A stretch of DNA of 64,000 bases from Branchinecta lynchi (Eukaryota; Arthropoda; Branchiopoda; Anostraca; Branchinectidae): the NCBI GenBank assembly GCA_023053575.1, contig JAKZAP010000012.1:5084230-5148229 (forward strand). The letters are read 5' to 3'. Each line of letters begins with the position of its first letter. The stretch's first letter is position 1. The position numbers and the translations under genes are program-made. Positions 1 to 10,746 of the stretch are shown one piece after another. The notes beneath the pieces were generated by a model. The model ran no database searches, was not told where the DNA came from, and saw only the letters and a list, made by a program, of their open reading frames with translations.

Positions 1-375
1 AAATTGGTTTTCTCCTAAGGCTCGTAATCAGAGATATCGCGCAAGGGAGGGCAACACCCCTCCCCCCAAAGTGGTCGGCCAGACGGTTAAAAAGAAACCA
101 GTAGGCGCGAAGCGCCGCAATTTTTCGTAAAATTAGTTAAATTTTTTTTTAATTTGTCGGTAAAAATTACCTGCCAGTCTGTAAAAATACCTTGCCCCTC
201 AAAAAATGTTTTGGCTAGTGATGCCTCTGCTGTAGTACTAGGCTTTTGGCAATCAGAAATTAACGAGGCGAGGTTCTGAAGCCACAGATCAAACTGATTT
301 CGGTTCCTTCGCGTACCCCTTGCAAGGGTATCGCGTACCCCTTTGGGTACGCGTACCACCGTTTGGGATCCACTG
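1..375 (-). mobile_element. hAT transposon copy, 5' part only, cut by the window edge
   Basis: Read on the minus strand this begins at 375 with CAGTGGATCCCAAAC, a one-base variant of the hAT end CAGTGGTTCCCAACC, and then follows the first 340 bp of the complete hAT at 32654-33695, including the run of GTACGCG motifs and the stretch ending in GCGGCGCTTCGCGCC. The other end lies outside the window. Open reading frames here are repeat translations, not genes. Confidence 0.8.
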
Positions 376-547
376 CCATGCACACGATCGTTATCGACTA
401 AATCTCAGCCGATTACACAGTCGATATTATCACAGGCGATACATTTTCTACGCCAATATGTTCGGAAATGCGTTACTTCATTTGTGCCATCGACCCACGA
501 CTAAATGTCAGCCGATATTCCATTTCCAAATGTAAATAAGCAGCTAC
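376..547. repeat. Host repeat carrying the hAT insertion
   Basis: The sequence next to the hAT (AACGATCGTGT, TTTAGTCG, AAGTAACGCATTTCCGAAC) recurs around the hAT at 32.6-33.7 kb, on both of its sides. The host is therefore itself a repeat, perhaps tandem with a unit of roughly 110-140 bp. No coding signal. Confidence 0.55.
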
Positions 548-1130
548 TTTTTGGGATCCCAAAACGTAAGTGGAGGGATACCTATGACATCGCAAAAGTT
601 GTCCGTCGGTCTGTGCGCACTTAACTCTCGAAGGGAATGAGATATTTTGATGAAACTTGGTTTGAGAATTCTTTGGGTCAAGAGTAAGGTCAAGTTCGTA
701 GATGGGCTCTGTAGCCCTACATTTAGGGGTGGGGGAATTTAAGGGGCAAATGAAATATTTTTAAACATATAATTTGATAGTCGATTATGGGGTAAGAAGA
801 CATGCTGAACACGATGGTGAAAACCATTTTGTCATCGGACAAGTAGTTCGCCCGGAATTCGTCCAAAACCGGAAATTCTGTTAAAAGTATAGGTTTTATT
901 TGAAGTTGATTAGATGTTCGATTTAGGGGTAGGAAAATATGCCGAACTCGACGGTGAAAACGATTTTCTTGCCGGATACATAGTTTGTCCGGAATCCGGC
1001 AAAACCCGGAAAGTTTGTTAAAAGTAAAAGTTTTATTTGGAGTTGACTAGATGTTAAATTTTGTGGTAAGAAAACATGCTGAAAACTTCTGTGAAAACAA
1101 TTTTCTACCTCTAGTTCGCCCGGAATCCGG
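548..1130 (+). mobile_element. Family A interspersed element, 3'-incomplete copy
   Basis: Starts with the palindrome TTTTGGGATCCCAAAA, then GTGGAGGGATACCTATGAC, a short CCGTC-type stretch, and then three tandem units with exact 137-bp spacing (the marker GGTAAGAA / GGTAGGAA / GGTAAGAA falls at about 793, 930 and 1067). Each unit carries CATGCTGAA..., a CCCGGAATCCGG motif and TTAAAAGTAAAAG. A palindromic start, CCGTC microsatellite and tandem core resemble non-autonomous Helentron (DINE/HINE-type) elements; that assignment is inference. Confidence 0.65.
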
Positions 1131-1989
1131 TCGAAGAAGCCTCCCACTCTATCCCACATCGGTGCGATTCGGACCCGCAAATTTTGCGTCTGCGTCACTT
1201 ACTACCGAACAAGGTTCCCTTGAATCGAAGAAAATCGGGGAAATTTCTGAGGTCTGCCGAGGCCAGATCCGGTCTGAACCTCAAAATAAAAGCTCTAGGT
1301 CCCATGACCTTTGTACGATATAATTGTTTCCTGCGCGTCGGAGAAATTAAATGGCTCATCTAGGGCATTCCTTTATATGAGACACAATAGAATAATAACA
1401 TAGCAACGCTGACGGTTTTGGGGAAAAATTGAATAAATTGGCTGGAAAATTGCAAGAAATACCTTGATAAATGCTAAAATTAGAGAAAACGCCGATACAT
1501 TTTTGGCGCGCCGCCGATAAGTTTCACCGCCGACCCAAATTACCAAATTCTGGCGCTGCTTCGAGCACTATGTGGAATAGATGAGAAAAATTCAACTGTA
1601 ATTGTACAGACGAAAAGCTCTTCTGGTGGGATTTGAACTGACGACTATCCCCATCTCCACTGATCAATTTTCACAGTTGCTTTTCACAGCTGCGTTCGTT
1701 TCAGGGCCGTATCTGGTTTTCCTCAGTTGTTGTCCTATTGCGCGTTTCTCGTCTCACCGGTGGGTTACTCTACCTCTCGAGCAGGTTCGGATTCGACCGC
1801 ACCGGTGAGCACTACCCAGAACCAAAGATCGTGTCAGTGGAAGTCAAGTCAGTCGGCTCTCAGCATTTTTGAGTAAAAAAACGTGTTAAACTATCGGAGA
1901 GCAGTCACCGCTGAATGCGTCCAGACTCGTCAAAATTCTTACTATTAAAATTTAGGAACAAATTAAGGTCAATGGCTCGTCATCTGATG
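1131..1989. other. No gene seen; unclassified sequence
   Basis: No family recognised. A GC-rich patch near 1505-1540 contains GGCGCGCCGCCG. On the minus strand near 1620-1640 there is a tRNA T-arm-like GTTCAAATCCC, but no matching A box at tRNA distance, so no RNA gene is called. Confidence 0.4.
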
Positions 1990-2350
1990 AAACCAAGTTC
2001 AGAAATGGATTCAGTGTGTCTGTTTACCGCAAAACTTAATATCTACTTTGACAAAATTGATTAAAACTTCCTACCTTAATTCGTCAAATTTCCTGTTTCA
2101 GCCGGATCCTGGGCAAACTAATTGTCCGGCAAAAAACTACACCTCAATAACGAATTCAACATTTCTTACCCATACATCAAATCTGTAAACGGCTTCAATT
2201 CATACTTTTGCTTTTAATAAATTTTTCAGTTTTGGGTAGATTCTGTGAAACCTGTCCCTTACCCAGAGAATCCTCACACCCAGTTTCATCAAAATATTTC
2301 ATTTGCCTACGGACAACTTCATTAGTTGCGGACAACGCAACTAATCAGTT
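1990..2350 (-). mobile_element. Family A fragment, diverged, reverse orientation
   Basis: The reverse complement shows family A landmarks in the usual order: ATTTTGATGAAACTGGGTG with GAGGATTC, then the GTAAGAA...CCGGACAA portion. It is more diverged than the copies at 548 and 10747, so it is an older insertion. Confidence 0.55.
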
Positions 2351-2394
2351 AGCTGTGAACATAGTTAGCAAAACATGATACCTACCAGATGGAA

Positions 2395-2667
2395 CCGTGC
2401 TCTGCCAGCAAGTGCCATAGAGCGATTGCAATTTCTATCCTTCCGTCGGTCTGTCGTTCTGCTTGTATATAATGATGGCACTTGCCCTTCGGCCAAGTGC
2501 CACATAGCGATCGCAGTTTCTGTCCGACCTTCGGTCTGTCGGTCTGCTTGTATATATTTATGGCACTCGCCCTTCGACCAAGTGCCATATAGCGATCGCA
2601 ATTTCTGTCCGTCTGGCGTTCTGGCGGTCTGGCGGTTTGTCGGTCTGAGTAGAGTAGAGTAGAGTAG
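2395..2667 (+). repeat. Three tandem ~85-bp units of the family B 5' end
   Basis: AAGTGCCAT-AGCGATCGCA-TTTCTGTCC-GTCGGTCTG recurs at about 2410, 2496 and 2581. Between units lies the hairpin GGCACTTG-cccttcgg-CCAAGTGCC. The run ends in (AGTAG)n at 2648-2667. It is the 5' end of family B multiplied in tandem without the body. The open frames across it are caused by the repeat. Confidence 0.75.
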
Positions 2668-2999
2668 ATTTTTAATTCTAAAAAGTAACTTTCACAGCGT
2701 GAACGCCTTCGACGTCCAAACATAACTAAACACTCGAATCAATTTGTCAGTTCGTAAACAAATTCATCAGTCGATACAAAACTTATCTACCACAATTTAC
2801 GCGATAGACTCATTCGGCGAACATTCTGCCAAAAACTTCTACAACAGATAAAAATCACTTTAATGAAATTATTAAATTTTTTTCATCAAATTCAGTCAAA
2901 GTCAAATTTTTAATGATTACCTTAAAAGTAATTTCACTAAAATACATATATAAAACAAAATAAAACATACTAAAAGGTTCAAAAGCTAAAACTAACAAT
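2668..2999. other. AT-rich, no gene seen
   Basis: AT-rich unique-looking sequence with runs such as TTAAATTTTTTTC. No open frame, repeat or RNA signal that I can support. Confidence 0.4.
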
Positions 3000-3540
3000 T
3001 CAACGAAAATAGTGACCATGTTTACTGGCTGTTGTACAATTCAACAAAACTTGGAACAAAACTCCTTCGGTACCTTTCATGTTTTATGGGGACTGGATTT
3101 AATTTGGGTACTTTCTGAGCCTTGTCGCGCTGTGGTCTGTTGCGGATGGGTGTGTAGAGTTCGGGGAGAATGGGACGCAATCTGGGAACAGATAGGGTCT
3201 TGGTGCCGTGCCGAAGTTAAGGCATAGAAGGTTTCTTCTCGCATCCAAGGTGGTGAGCTTGAACTTGCCAAGCAGATAATGGTAAGGAAGCTTCCCTTCC
3301 CCGTTAATGATCCTAAGCGCTCGTTTTTGAATGTTTGCAATCTTATAAACATGCTCAGAGGTAAGCCCAAAATGCCACACTGGACAAGCATACTCCAGTA
3401 TTGGCCGGATAAACAAACAGTACAGTTGGAGGAGATCCTTCAGGGGGAAAGACAATTTTTTCATAAGTTTTAACAGGAAAACCGAAGGGGAAGCTTGTTT
3501 GAGGATGTTTTGAACATGGGCATCCCACTTCATGTCAGCT
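3000..3540 (-). pseudogene. LINE (non-LTR retrotransposon) 3' end: reverse transcriptase C-terminus, 5'-truncated
   Basis: The minus-strand frame 3533-3099 (144 aa) contains RPILEYACPVWHFGLT followed by IQKRALRIINGEGKLPY and LTTLDARRNLLCLNFG. These are the usual closing blocks of reverse transcriptase in CR1/Jockey-type LINEs, after the catalytic domain. The element is 5'-truncated near 3540, the common outcome of LINE insertion, and ends near GAATTGTTAG at about 2993, shared with the second copy at 5753-6165. It keeps no catalytic motif, so it cannot function. The family level (CR1, L2 or Jockey) is uncertain. Confidence 0.8.
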
Positions 3541-3544
3541 GAAG

Positions 3545-5204
3545 TCGGTCTCTCCGGGTTTTGCTAATTTGGGCACTTGCACATAAGCTAGGACAATGAA
3601 ACTTGGCAGGCATATCAGGGACTCAAAAGATCAAGTTGTAAATAGTCATTTCCGCGGTCCAAGCATCGTGGGGGGAGTGGAGGGAATGGGAATCCTTAAA
3701 CTTGAGTATTTATAACTTTTGAACGGGTGATCGGATCTTAATAAAACTTGATATTTGGAAAGATCTTGTGTCTCAGACGACCCACTCCAAATCCGAACTG
3801 GATCCGGTGACTTTGGGGGTAGTTAGAGGTGGGAGCCGGAATCTTGGGAAACGCTTAGAGGTGAGGGATCGGGATGAAACTGTGTGGAAGAACAAGCACA
3901 AGTCCTAGATACATCATTGACATAACCGAACCGGATTCGGGCACTGTGGGGGAGCTGGAGGAGGGGGGTTTCTGGTGATCCAGCGAGTTCGGTACATCCT
4001 GATGTAATAGGATGATGACACTCGGCAGGAACATGAGGGATCCAAATCGGTCGACTTGTAGTCGCTTACACGATCCGAACATCGCGGAGGGAGTGGAGGA
4101 TGCGTAATCCGGAATCTAGTGACATTTAAAACTTGAATGAAACTTGGCAAGTGGAAAGAGCTATTGTGTCTGATGTTCCATGTCAAGTCCTGACCCGATC
4201 TAAAACCTGGGGAGGGGAGTTGGAAGGCACCGGAATTTTTGTGAAACGCTTAGTGTCGAAGGATCGGGATGGAATTTGGTGGGATGAACAAGCATAAGCA
4301 CTAGATACGTTCTTGACAGAACCAGATCATGTCGGGGCTCTTTGGGGGGATTTAGAGGGGGTTTCCCGGAATTCCGGGGATCATGAGATAGGATAGGCTA
4401 CTTCCAGATGTGCTAATGACGATGAAACTTGGTAGGCATATTAGTGACCCGACGAATTAGACCTAATGACCCGATACAATGCCCTAGGAAGACTGCCTTT
4501 TCTGGAGTAGACCATTTTTCGGGTAGTTGAGGGTGGGGGGAAACCGGAAACTACTGACTTCCGTATGACTTCCGTATGTTGCGAAGAAATGGTCCGATTC
4601 AAGTGAAACTTTACGGGTGATAAGAACTGATGACCTAGATATGTAAAGCTATGTGTACGAACCCATGCGGCCATGGTTGGGGGAGTTGGGTCAGGAGGGG
4701 GGGGGGGGGGGGTCGAGAAACTTTGTGACATGCACAAAACCAAACGGATGGGATGCAAGTTGGACAGTACCAAGTTTATGCGACCTAGATTTGTCATTTG
4801 GCGTCCGAACCGGATCCGACCAAGGTAGGAGGAGAATGAAGCGGGAACAGGAAAATTGCAGATATGCTCCGATTTCCAGTTAAACTAGATGGACCGGAAG
4901 AGGAGATGTTGGATGAGAAGTTTATGTGTCCGAGTCGTTTTCGGTCACAGTGGAGGAAGTTAGAGGGGAAGTCCCGGAAATGTTGTGGCTCGCATAGGGG
5001 TTAAACGAGTGAAGTCACTTGAATGAAACCTGGAAAGTAGAGAGATCGTATGCCTTAGATGACACATTTTAGGGTCTGGACTGGATTCGAGCACGGTGGG
5101 GACGGTTATCGGAATTCCCGGAAAAATGCTCAGATTTACTTTCTCGTTTCTGACACCACCTACTCGTAACAAGTGCCACATGAGCTCGTAGCTCTTGCTT
5201 TATT
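3545..5204 (+). mobile_element. Family B interspersed element, copy lacking its 5' hairpin
   Basis: Begins within the family B body (CTAGGACAATGAAACTTGG) directly after the LINE fragment and runs to the family B end AAGTGCCACATGAGCTCGT at 5171 followed by AGCTCTTG. The body repeats loosely related blocks built on GATGAAACTTGGCA, CGATCCGACCATCG and GGGGGGAGTGGAGG. It carries a 16-base G run at 4697-4712. Longer than the complete copy at 26708-27752 because more internal blocks are present. Confidence 0.65.
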
Positions 5205-5746
5205 TTTTCGTGTCAGTAAATGAACCTGTGTTACAGGGATCCGAGTCCTTCCATCAGAGGCATCTTTATTTCGAAAGTTCACGGGACACAAGTCACGGGA
5301 AATAACATTTTGAAGGATAAGCAGAGCGTGTTCCATCCTCGTTACCGTAGTTACTACGCATGACGTCACGAATTCTGTTTTTTTGCCGTCAAGGCTGGAA
5401 CGATTTTTCTATTTTCCAGCAGGATCTCACGCCACGGCTGAATCCGACCAATCACATTACAGAGATGCGTAGTTACTACGCTTACTACGGTCCCGAACAT
5501 GGTAAGCAAATAGTAACTATTAGTTACTATTCCGACAAGGTTGGAACGGTCAGCATAGTAGCTTTTCGTGAGGATGGAACGGAAATAGTAACTATTGTTA
5601 GAAAGGTGGAACAAGCTCACAGTAACACAACGAACTGAATTTTTATAACGAGTTGTACGTCACTTGGGGTAACGGCAGGGGAAGGGGGGGGGGGGGGGGG
5701 GAATGTCCCCAATATCACAGAAGGAGTCGATTTTTCTTCGGAACAC
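3968..5746. repeat. Direct duplication, unit 1
   Basis: Matches 6164-7919 at an offset of 2196 near the start, with scattered substitutions and length changes in G runs. It spans the family B body, the family B end, and the downstream segment with MITE C. The match stops at TTCGGAACAC in both copies. Confidence 0.85.
5324..5618. mobile_element. MITE C copy 1, with TAGTTACTA-rich ends
   Basis: Outer ends GAGCGTGTTCCA and, reverse-complemented, GAGCTTGTTCCA face each other, each followed by ATAGTTACTA-type palindromes. Similar structures lie at 7493-7797 and 34785-35048. About 295 bp, no coding capacity. No clear target-site duplication was found. Confidence 0.6.
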
Positions 5747-5752
5747 AGATTT

Positions 5753-6165
5753 GAGTATGCTTGTCCAGTGTGGCATTTTGGGCTTACCTCTGAGCATGTT
5801 TATAAGATTGCAAACATTCAAAAACGAGCGCTTAGGATCATTAACGGGGAAGGGAAGCTTCCTTACCATTATCTGCTTGGCAAGTTCAAGCTCACCACCT
5901 TGGATGCGAGAAGAAACCTTCTATGCCTTAACTTCGGCACGGCACCAAGACCCTATCTGTTCCCAGATTGCGTCCCATTCTCCCCGAACTCTACACACCC
6001 ATCCGCAACAGACCACAGCGCGACAAGGCTCAGAAAGTACCCAAATTAAATCCAGTCCCCATAAAACATGAAAGGTACCGAAGGAGTTTTGTTCCAAGTT
6101 TTGTTGAATTGTACAACAGCCAGTAAACATGGTCACTATTTTCGTTGAATTGTTAGTTTCTGGGT
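5753..6165 (+). pseudogene. LINE 3' end, second copy, opposite orientation
   Basis: Near-identical to the reverse complement of 3000-3404. The plus-strand frame 5768-6049 reads WHFGLTSEHVYKIANIQKRA and continues as in copy 1. It is truncated 5' at GAGTATGC (5753) and ends at GAATTGTTAG (about 6160). It sits exactly between the two units of the 1.8-kb direct duplication, so the two LINE copies bracket unit 1 as inverted repeats. Confidence 0.8.
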
Positions 6166-6166
6166 T

Positions 6167-7372
6167 TCTGGTGATCCAGCGAGTTCGGTACATCCTGATG
6201 TAATAGGATGATGACACTCGGCAGAAACATGAGGGATCCAAATCGGTCGACTTGTAGACGTTTGCACGATCCGAACATCGCGGAGGGAGTGGAGGATGCG
6301 TAATCCGGAATCTAGTCACATTTAAAACTTGAATGAAACTTGGCAAGTGGAAAGAGCTATTGTGTCTGATGTTCCATGTCAAGTCCTGACCCGATCTAAA
6401 ACTTGGGGAGGGGAGTTGGAAGGCACCGGAATTTTTGTGAAACGCTTAGTTTCGAAGGATCGGGATGGAATTTGGTGGGATGAACAAGCATAAGCACTAG
6501 ATACGTTCTTGACAGAACCAGATCATGTCGGGGCTCTTTGGGGGGATTTAGAGGGGGTTTCCCGGAATTCCGGGGATCATGAGATAGGATAGGCTACTTC
6601 CAGATGTGCTAATGACGATGAAACTTGGTAGGCATGTTAGTGACCCGACGAATTAGACCTAAGGACCCGATACAATGCCCTAGGAAGACTGCCTTTTCTG
6701 GAGTAGACCATTTTTCGGGGAGTTGAGGGTGGGGGGAAACCGGAAATTACTGACTTCCGTATGTTGCGAAGAAATGGTCCGATTCAAGTGAAACTTTATG
6801 GGTAATAAGAACTGATGACCTAGATATGTAAAGCTATGTGTACGAACCCATGCGGCCATGGTTGGGGGAGTTGGGTCAGGGGGGGGTGTCGAGAAACTTT
6901 GTGAAATGAACAAAACCAAACGGATGGGATGCAAGTTGGACAGTACCAAGTTTATGCGACCTAGATTTGTCATTTGGCGTCCGAACCGGATCCGACCAAG
7001 GTAGGAGGAGAATGAAGCGGGAACAGGAAAATTGCAGAAATGCTCCGATTTCCAGTTAAACTAGATGGACCGGAAGAGGAGATGTTGGATGAGAAGTTTA
7101 TGTGTCCGAGTCGTATTTGGTCACAGTGGAGGAAGTTAGAGGGGAAGTGCCTGAAATGTTGTGGCTCGCATAGGGGTTAAACGAGTGAAGTCACTTGAAT
7201 GAAACCTGGAAAGTAGAGAGATCGTATGCCTTAGATGACATATTTTAGGGTCTGGACTGGATTCGAGCACGGTGGGGACGGTTATCGGAATTCCCGGAAA
7301 ATTGCTCAGATTTACTTTCTCGTTTCTGACACCAGCTACTCGTGCCACATGAGCTCGTAGCTCTTGCTTTAT
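6167..7372 (+). mobile_element. Family B copy inside duplication unit 2
   Basis: Runs from TCTGGTGATCCAGCG to GTGCCACATGAGCTCGT and AGCTCTTG. Part of the duplicated segment, so it is not an independent insertion. Confidence 0.65.
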
Positions 7373-7492
7373 TTTGTCGTGTCAGTAAATGAACCTGTGT
7401 TACAGGGATCCGAGTCCTTCCATCAGAGGCATCTTTATTTCGAAAGTTCACGTTACACAAGTCACGGGAAATAACATTTTGAAGGATAAACA

Positions 7493-7797
7493 GAGCGTGT
7501 TCCATCCTCGTTACCATAGTTACTACGCATGACGTCACGAATTCTGGCTTTTTGCCGTCAAGGCTGGAACGATTTTTCTATTTTCCAGCAGGATCTCACG
7601 CCACGGCTGAATCCGACCAATCACATTACAGAGATGCGTAGTTACTACGCTTACTACGGTCCCGAACATGGTAAGCAAATAGTAACTATTAGTTACTATT
7701 CCGACAAGGTTGGAACGGTCAGCATAGTAGCTTTTCGTGAGGATAGAACGGAAATAGTAACTAATAGTAACTATTGTTAGAAAGGTGGAACACGCTC
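7493..7797. mobile_element. MITE C copy 2
   Basis: Ends GAGCGTGTTCCATCCTCGTT and, reverse-complemented, GAGCGTGTTCCACCTTTCT match better than in copy 1. The interior holds GTAGTTACTACGC and TAGTAACTATTAGTTACTA. Carried by the 1.8-kb duplication. Confidence 0.6.
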
Positions 7798-7919
7798 ACA
7801 GTAACACAACGAACTGAATTTTTATAACGAGTTGTACATCACTTGGGGTAACGGCAGGGGAAGGGGGGGGGGGGAATCTCCCCAATATCACAGAAGAAGT
7901 TGATTTTTCTTCGGAACAC

Positions 7920-8145
7920 GATAACTACCAGACTTCGTTCAAAACATGATAACTACCAGATAGAACCGTGCTCGCCAGATTGTGCACATTTTTATTTTGT
8001 AGAAATAATAATGTCAGTAAATGAACCTGAGATACAGATACAGTCTGCCTATATTTCGGAAGAAGTAAATTTTTCTTAAAAAACAGTCGATTTTCTCTTA
8101 AAACCGTTCGTTTCTTTATGAAAAACAGTCTATTTTTCTGAAGAA
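7920..8145. other. No gene seen; diverged relatives of the preceding repeat
   Basis: Contains a second GTCAGTAAATGAACCTG like the ones at 5213 and 7380, then AT-rich sequence. Nothing coding. Confidence 0.35.
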
Positions 8146-9250
8146 GTGCGCAAGCGCTCAGACGTGGAGTGTGAAGCTAAATTCTTCATCACATCTTCTA
8201 AACAAACAGCGTTAGATCCAAGAAATCTCACATCCCCAATAACCAACAAAAATATTGAAGTAACATATTTTGCAATCATCCTAGTTTAAGAGCTTTTAAT
8301 ATAAACAAACCGTATTTAGAAATCCAACGAAGTTCTTCAAGATCTTGCAAGAACGGTTTCAATTTCCACACTGAATGTTGTGCTATAGCCAGTCCAACCC
8401 TTTAAACCTCTTTTCCATTAGCAAGGTTCTCATTACCAGCCTTATACCCCTTTGTCACAACTTCATTACGGTGTATCATCGATGATATGACAAAGCCGTC
8501 CAGTTTGTCTTATTAAAGACAATCTTATCTGCGTGGTCTTATTAAATAAATTGCATATCTAGACCTAAATATCCTCGACTATACTAGCTTAGAGTTTGAC
8601 TCCGGTCACGTGTCAGAAACTTAACTCATGGGCAAATTGGGCCCACTATCCCATGAACGGGAGGGTAGGGGTTGTCCAACTCCAAGTATGCATCCCCAGC
8701 CCCTATGATCCAAAAGCACAAAAGAATTCCATCGCCTTATCTCCAGTTACTGTCAAGTTGAAAACATTAAAAAATCGGCAATCTGGGCCCGATTGCCCCT
8801 GAACCAAGTGGGGGTGGGGTTTTGAACCCGCGAACAGGAAAAAGAGACCCAATGCTCATATACTTACCAAGTTTCAACTTGATACCTATTGATTCCTGTC
8901 ACTGGTAACGAACGAACGAACTGTTGCCCATACACGGGCTGGGTGGGGAAGGTGCAACATTAAAAAAGCAATTTTCCAGCCCTAGGGTCTACAAGTACAA
9001 CGAATTTCATTCTCCTATATCTAGGTCTGGTCAAGCTATGAATATTATTCACTGGGCATCTGGGCCCATTTGCCCCTCAACCGGACGGAAGCGAGGCACA
9101 ATTAGACCCCAAACCCACAAGTTTGCGAAGTTTGAAATTGATTCATTCACAGTTATGAGCTCCACAAAATACGGTGAAAGCCGGAAAGCCAAAAACGAAA
9201 GTTGCTACAGCTCTCGCAATAGTGGAATGTTCCAACGAACAGTTTTTTTC
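8146..9250 (+). mobile_element. Family G interspersed element, plus copy
   Basis: Begins GTGCGCAAGCGCTC, and its reverse complement is recognisable at 24590-25562. Shared landmarks in order: AGATCTTGCAAGAACGGTTT, CTTTAAACCTCTTTTCC, GGCAAATTGGGCCCA, TGATCCAAAAGCACAA, TCTCCAGTTACTGTCAAG. About 1.1 kb, no protein recognised. A non-autonomous transposon is likely; its class is unknown. Confidence 0.6.
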
Positions 9251-10746
9251 TAGATTCTTGGAATCCCAAAACTTCAGTGACTGGATACCTCTGACTTCTG
9301 AAAGTCTGTTTTATTTCGTCCTGTGACTTCCGAAAGTCTGTCTATTTCGTCCAAACGTGGTGTGAATATCTGTTGGATCAAAGCAGGCCCGTATCCAGGA
9401 ATTTATTTCGGGGGGGGGGGGGGGGGTTGCCTGCAGGTCGGACAAAAAAGTACAAAAAAGACATAAGAGGGAAAAGCCTAGACAAAGGATTAATTATTTA
9501 CGTTTCGGGTGGGGGGGGAGGGGGTTTCATGGCCTACCGTTCGCGATATACGCGGGTAAAGATCAAGGATTGCTATCCCCCCCCCCCACACGGTTGGTCG
9601 GATCCAAAAAATAAGGATTCGCTTATTATCTGTCGGGTCCTTTCTATGCATGCAAAATTTCATGGTCCTAGTTTGTATGGAAGTGCCGAAACTATCAAAG
9701 TGAGAAAAAGGGACAGACGAAGAGACATGATTGTCGCTGTACGGGTTTTTAGTCAGAGGCTACAAGTTACAAGGCGGCAAAAGGTGACAATTTAATTGCA
9801 AGTGGCAGACAATTCTTTAACCTATGTCGGCTGCCTACGGCTTTACTATGAATAAAATTTGTGAAATAGGGAATCCCCAGTAGGCCAACACGAGGTGATT
9901 TCTAGGGAATTACGAATGTCCAGCAGACGAGGAGATTTCAAGAGAATTAAATCGTTTTCGGACGTTCAGTCAAATGGCGTTACTGTCCGCAAACAATGGC
10001 AAGTTTCACCGTACTAGCTTGTCCGGAAGTGTCTGAACTAGCAAACTCTGGACAGAGGGACGGACCGACAAGAAGTACGGTCGATATTGGTCCCTTTTGT
10101 TTACGCTGTCTGAAGATAATATACAATTTTTGGTAACAAATAATAGTCCCGCACTGCCGCCACAACCAGGCGACAACCAATGACTCTTACTGCTTACTTG
10201 CTGATGACAAAAAGCTGGAGCCTTTGGAAGATAAAGCTAAATAGAAAAGAACTTGAATCGCTGAATCATCTAAATAGATTCGGTGGCATAACTATACCGG
10301 CGGGCTGCCGTCGACAACCCCAATAGTGACGCGCCGGCCCGCCAAAAGTTTTCGGCGGCGGCCCGCTGAGTTCTCTTCGGCGGCGCGGCTTCGGGGACTA
10401 ATTCCACAGTCAATAAGCGGAAGTAGCTACTTAATCAGATAATGAGTCGCCACTGCATTTTGCCGTTCTTATACGAACTTTCTAATCGTGGTCAGCTAAA
10501 GGCGTATTCTCGCCGTTCCCCGTGGACTCCTCGGGGAATCGAAGGGAACGTCGAGCATAGAGGAAGTCGTCTTACGCGGACCGCGTCCGGAAAACAACGA
10601 GAACATAATATAATAAATATGCAGTTGACGAAATTAGTCTAGATCCACTTTATTTTTTGTTTTGTTTATTTGGATTGTTATAGTTAATTTTGCATTGCAC
10701 CAACACCAGCAAAAAATGATTCCCCTCTGAACCTGAAAGGGAGTCC
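9251..10746. other. Mostly unassigned; includes a G17 element end and a GC-rich patch
   Basis: 9262-9320 is a degenerate family A start (AATCCCAAAACTTC, GGATACCTCTGAC). 9384-9432 is the family D end, annotated separately. 10290-10395 is strikingly GC-rich (GACGCGCCGGCCCGCC, GGCGGCGGCCCGC) against AT-rich flanks. Short open frames at 9373-9795 and 10442-10642 show no protein features I recognise. Confidence 0.4.
9384..9432 (+). repeat. Family D element end with G17 tract
   Basis: CAGGCCCGTATCCAGGAAT, TTATTTC, then 17 G at 9410-9426, then TTGCCTGC. The same block occurs at 52043-52092, with different sequence beyond. CAGG-starting ends with a G run look like a transposon terminal inverted repeat. 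The class is not established. Confidence 0.55.

Larger units (their letters stand above)
6164..7919. repeat. Direct duplication, unit 2
   Basis: Second copy of 3968-5746. It contains a family B body without 5' end, the family B terminus and MITE C copy 2. After TTCGGAACAC it continues into unrelated sequence. Confidence 0.85.

Noticed and set aside
1600..1650. tRNA T-arm-like GTTCAAATCCC on the minus strand
   Set aside because: The only A-box candidate is about 150 bp away, too far for a tRNA; could be a SINE remnant but unsupported.
2365..2723. Overlapping Cys/His/Trp-rich frames on both strands
   Set aside because: They are translations of the 85-bp tandem family B 5' units.
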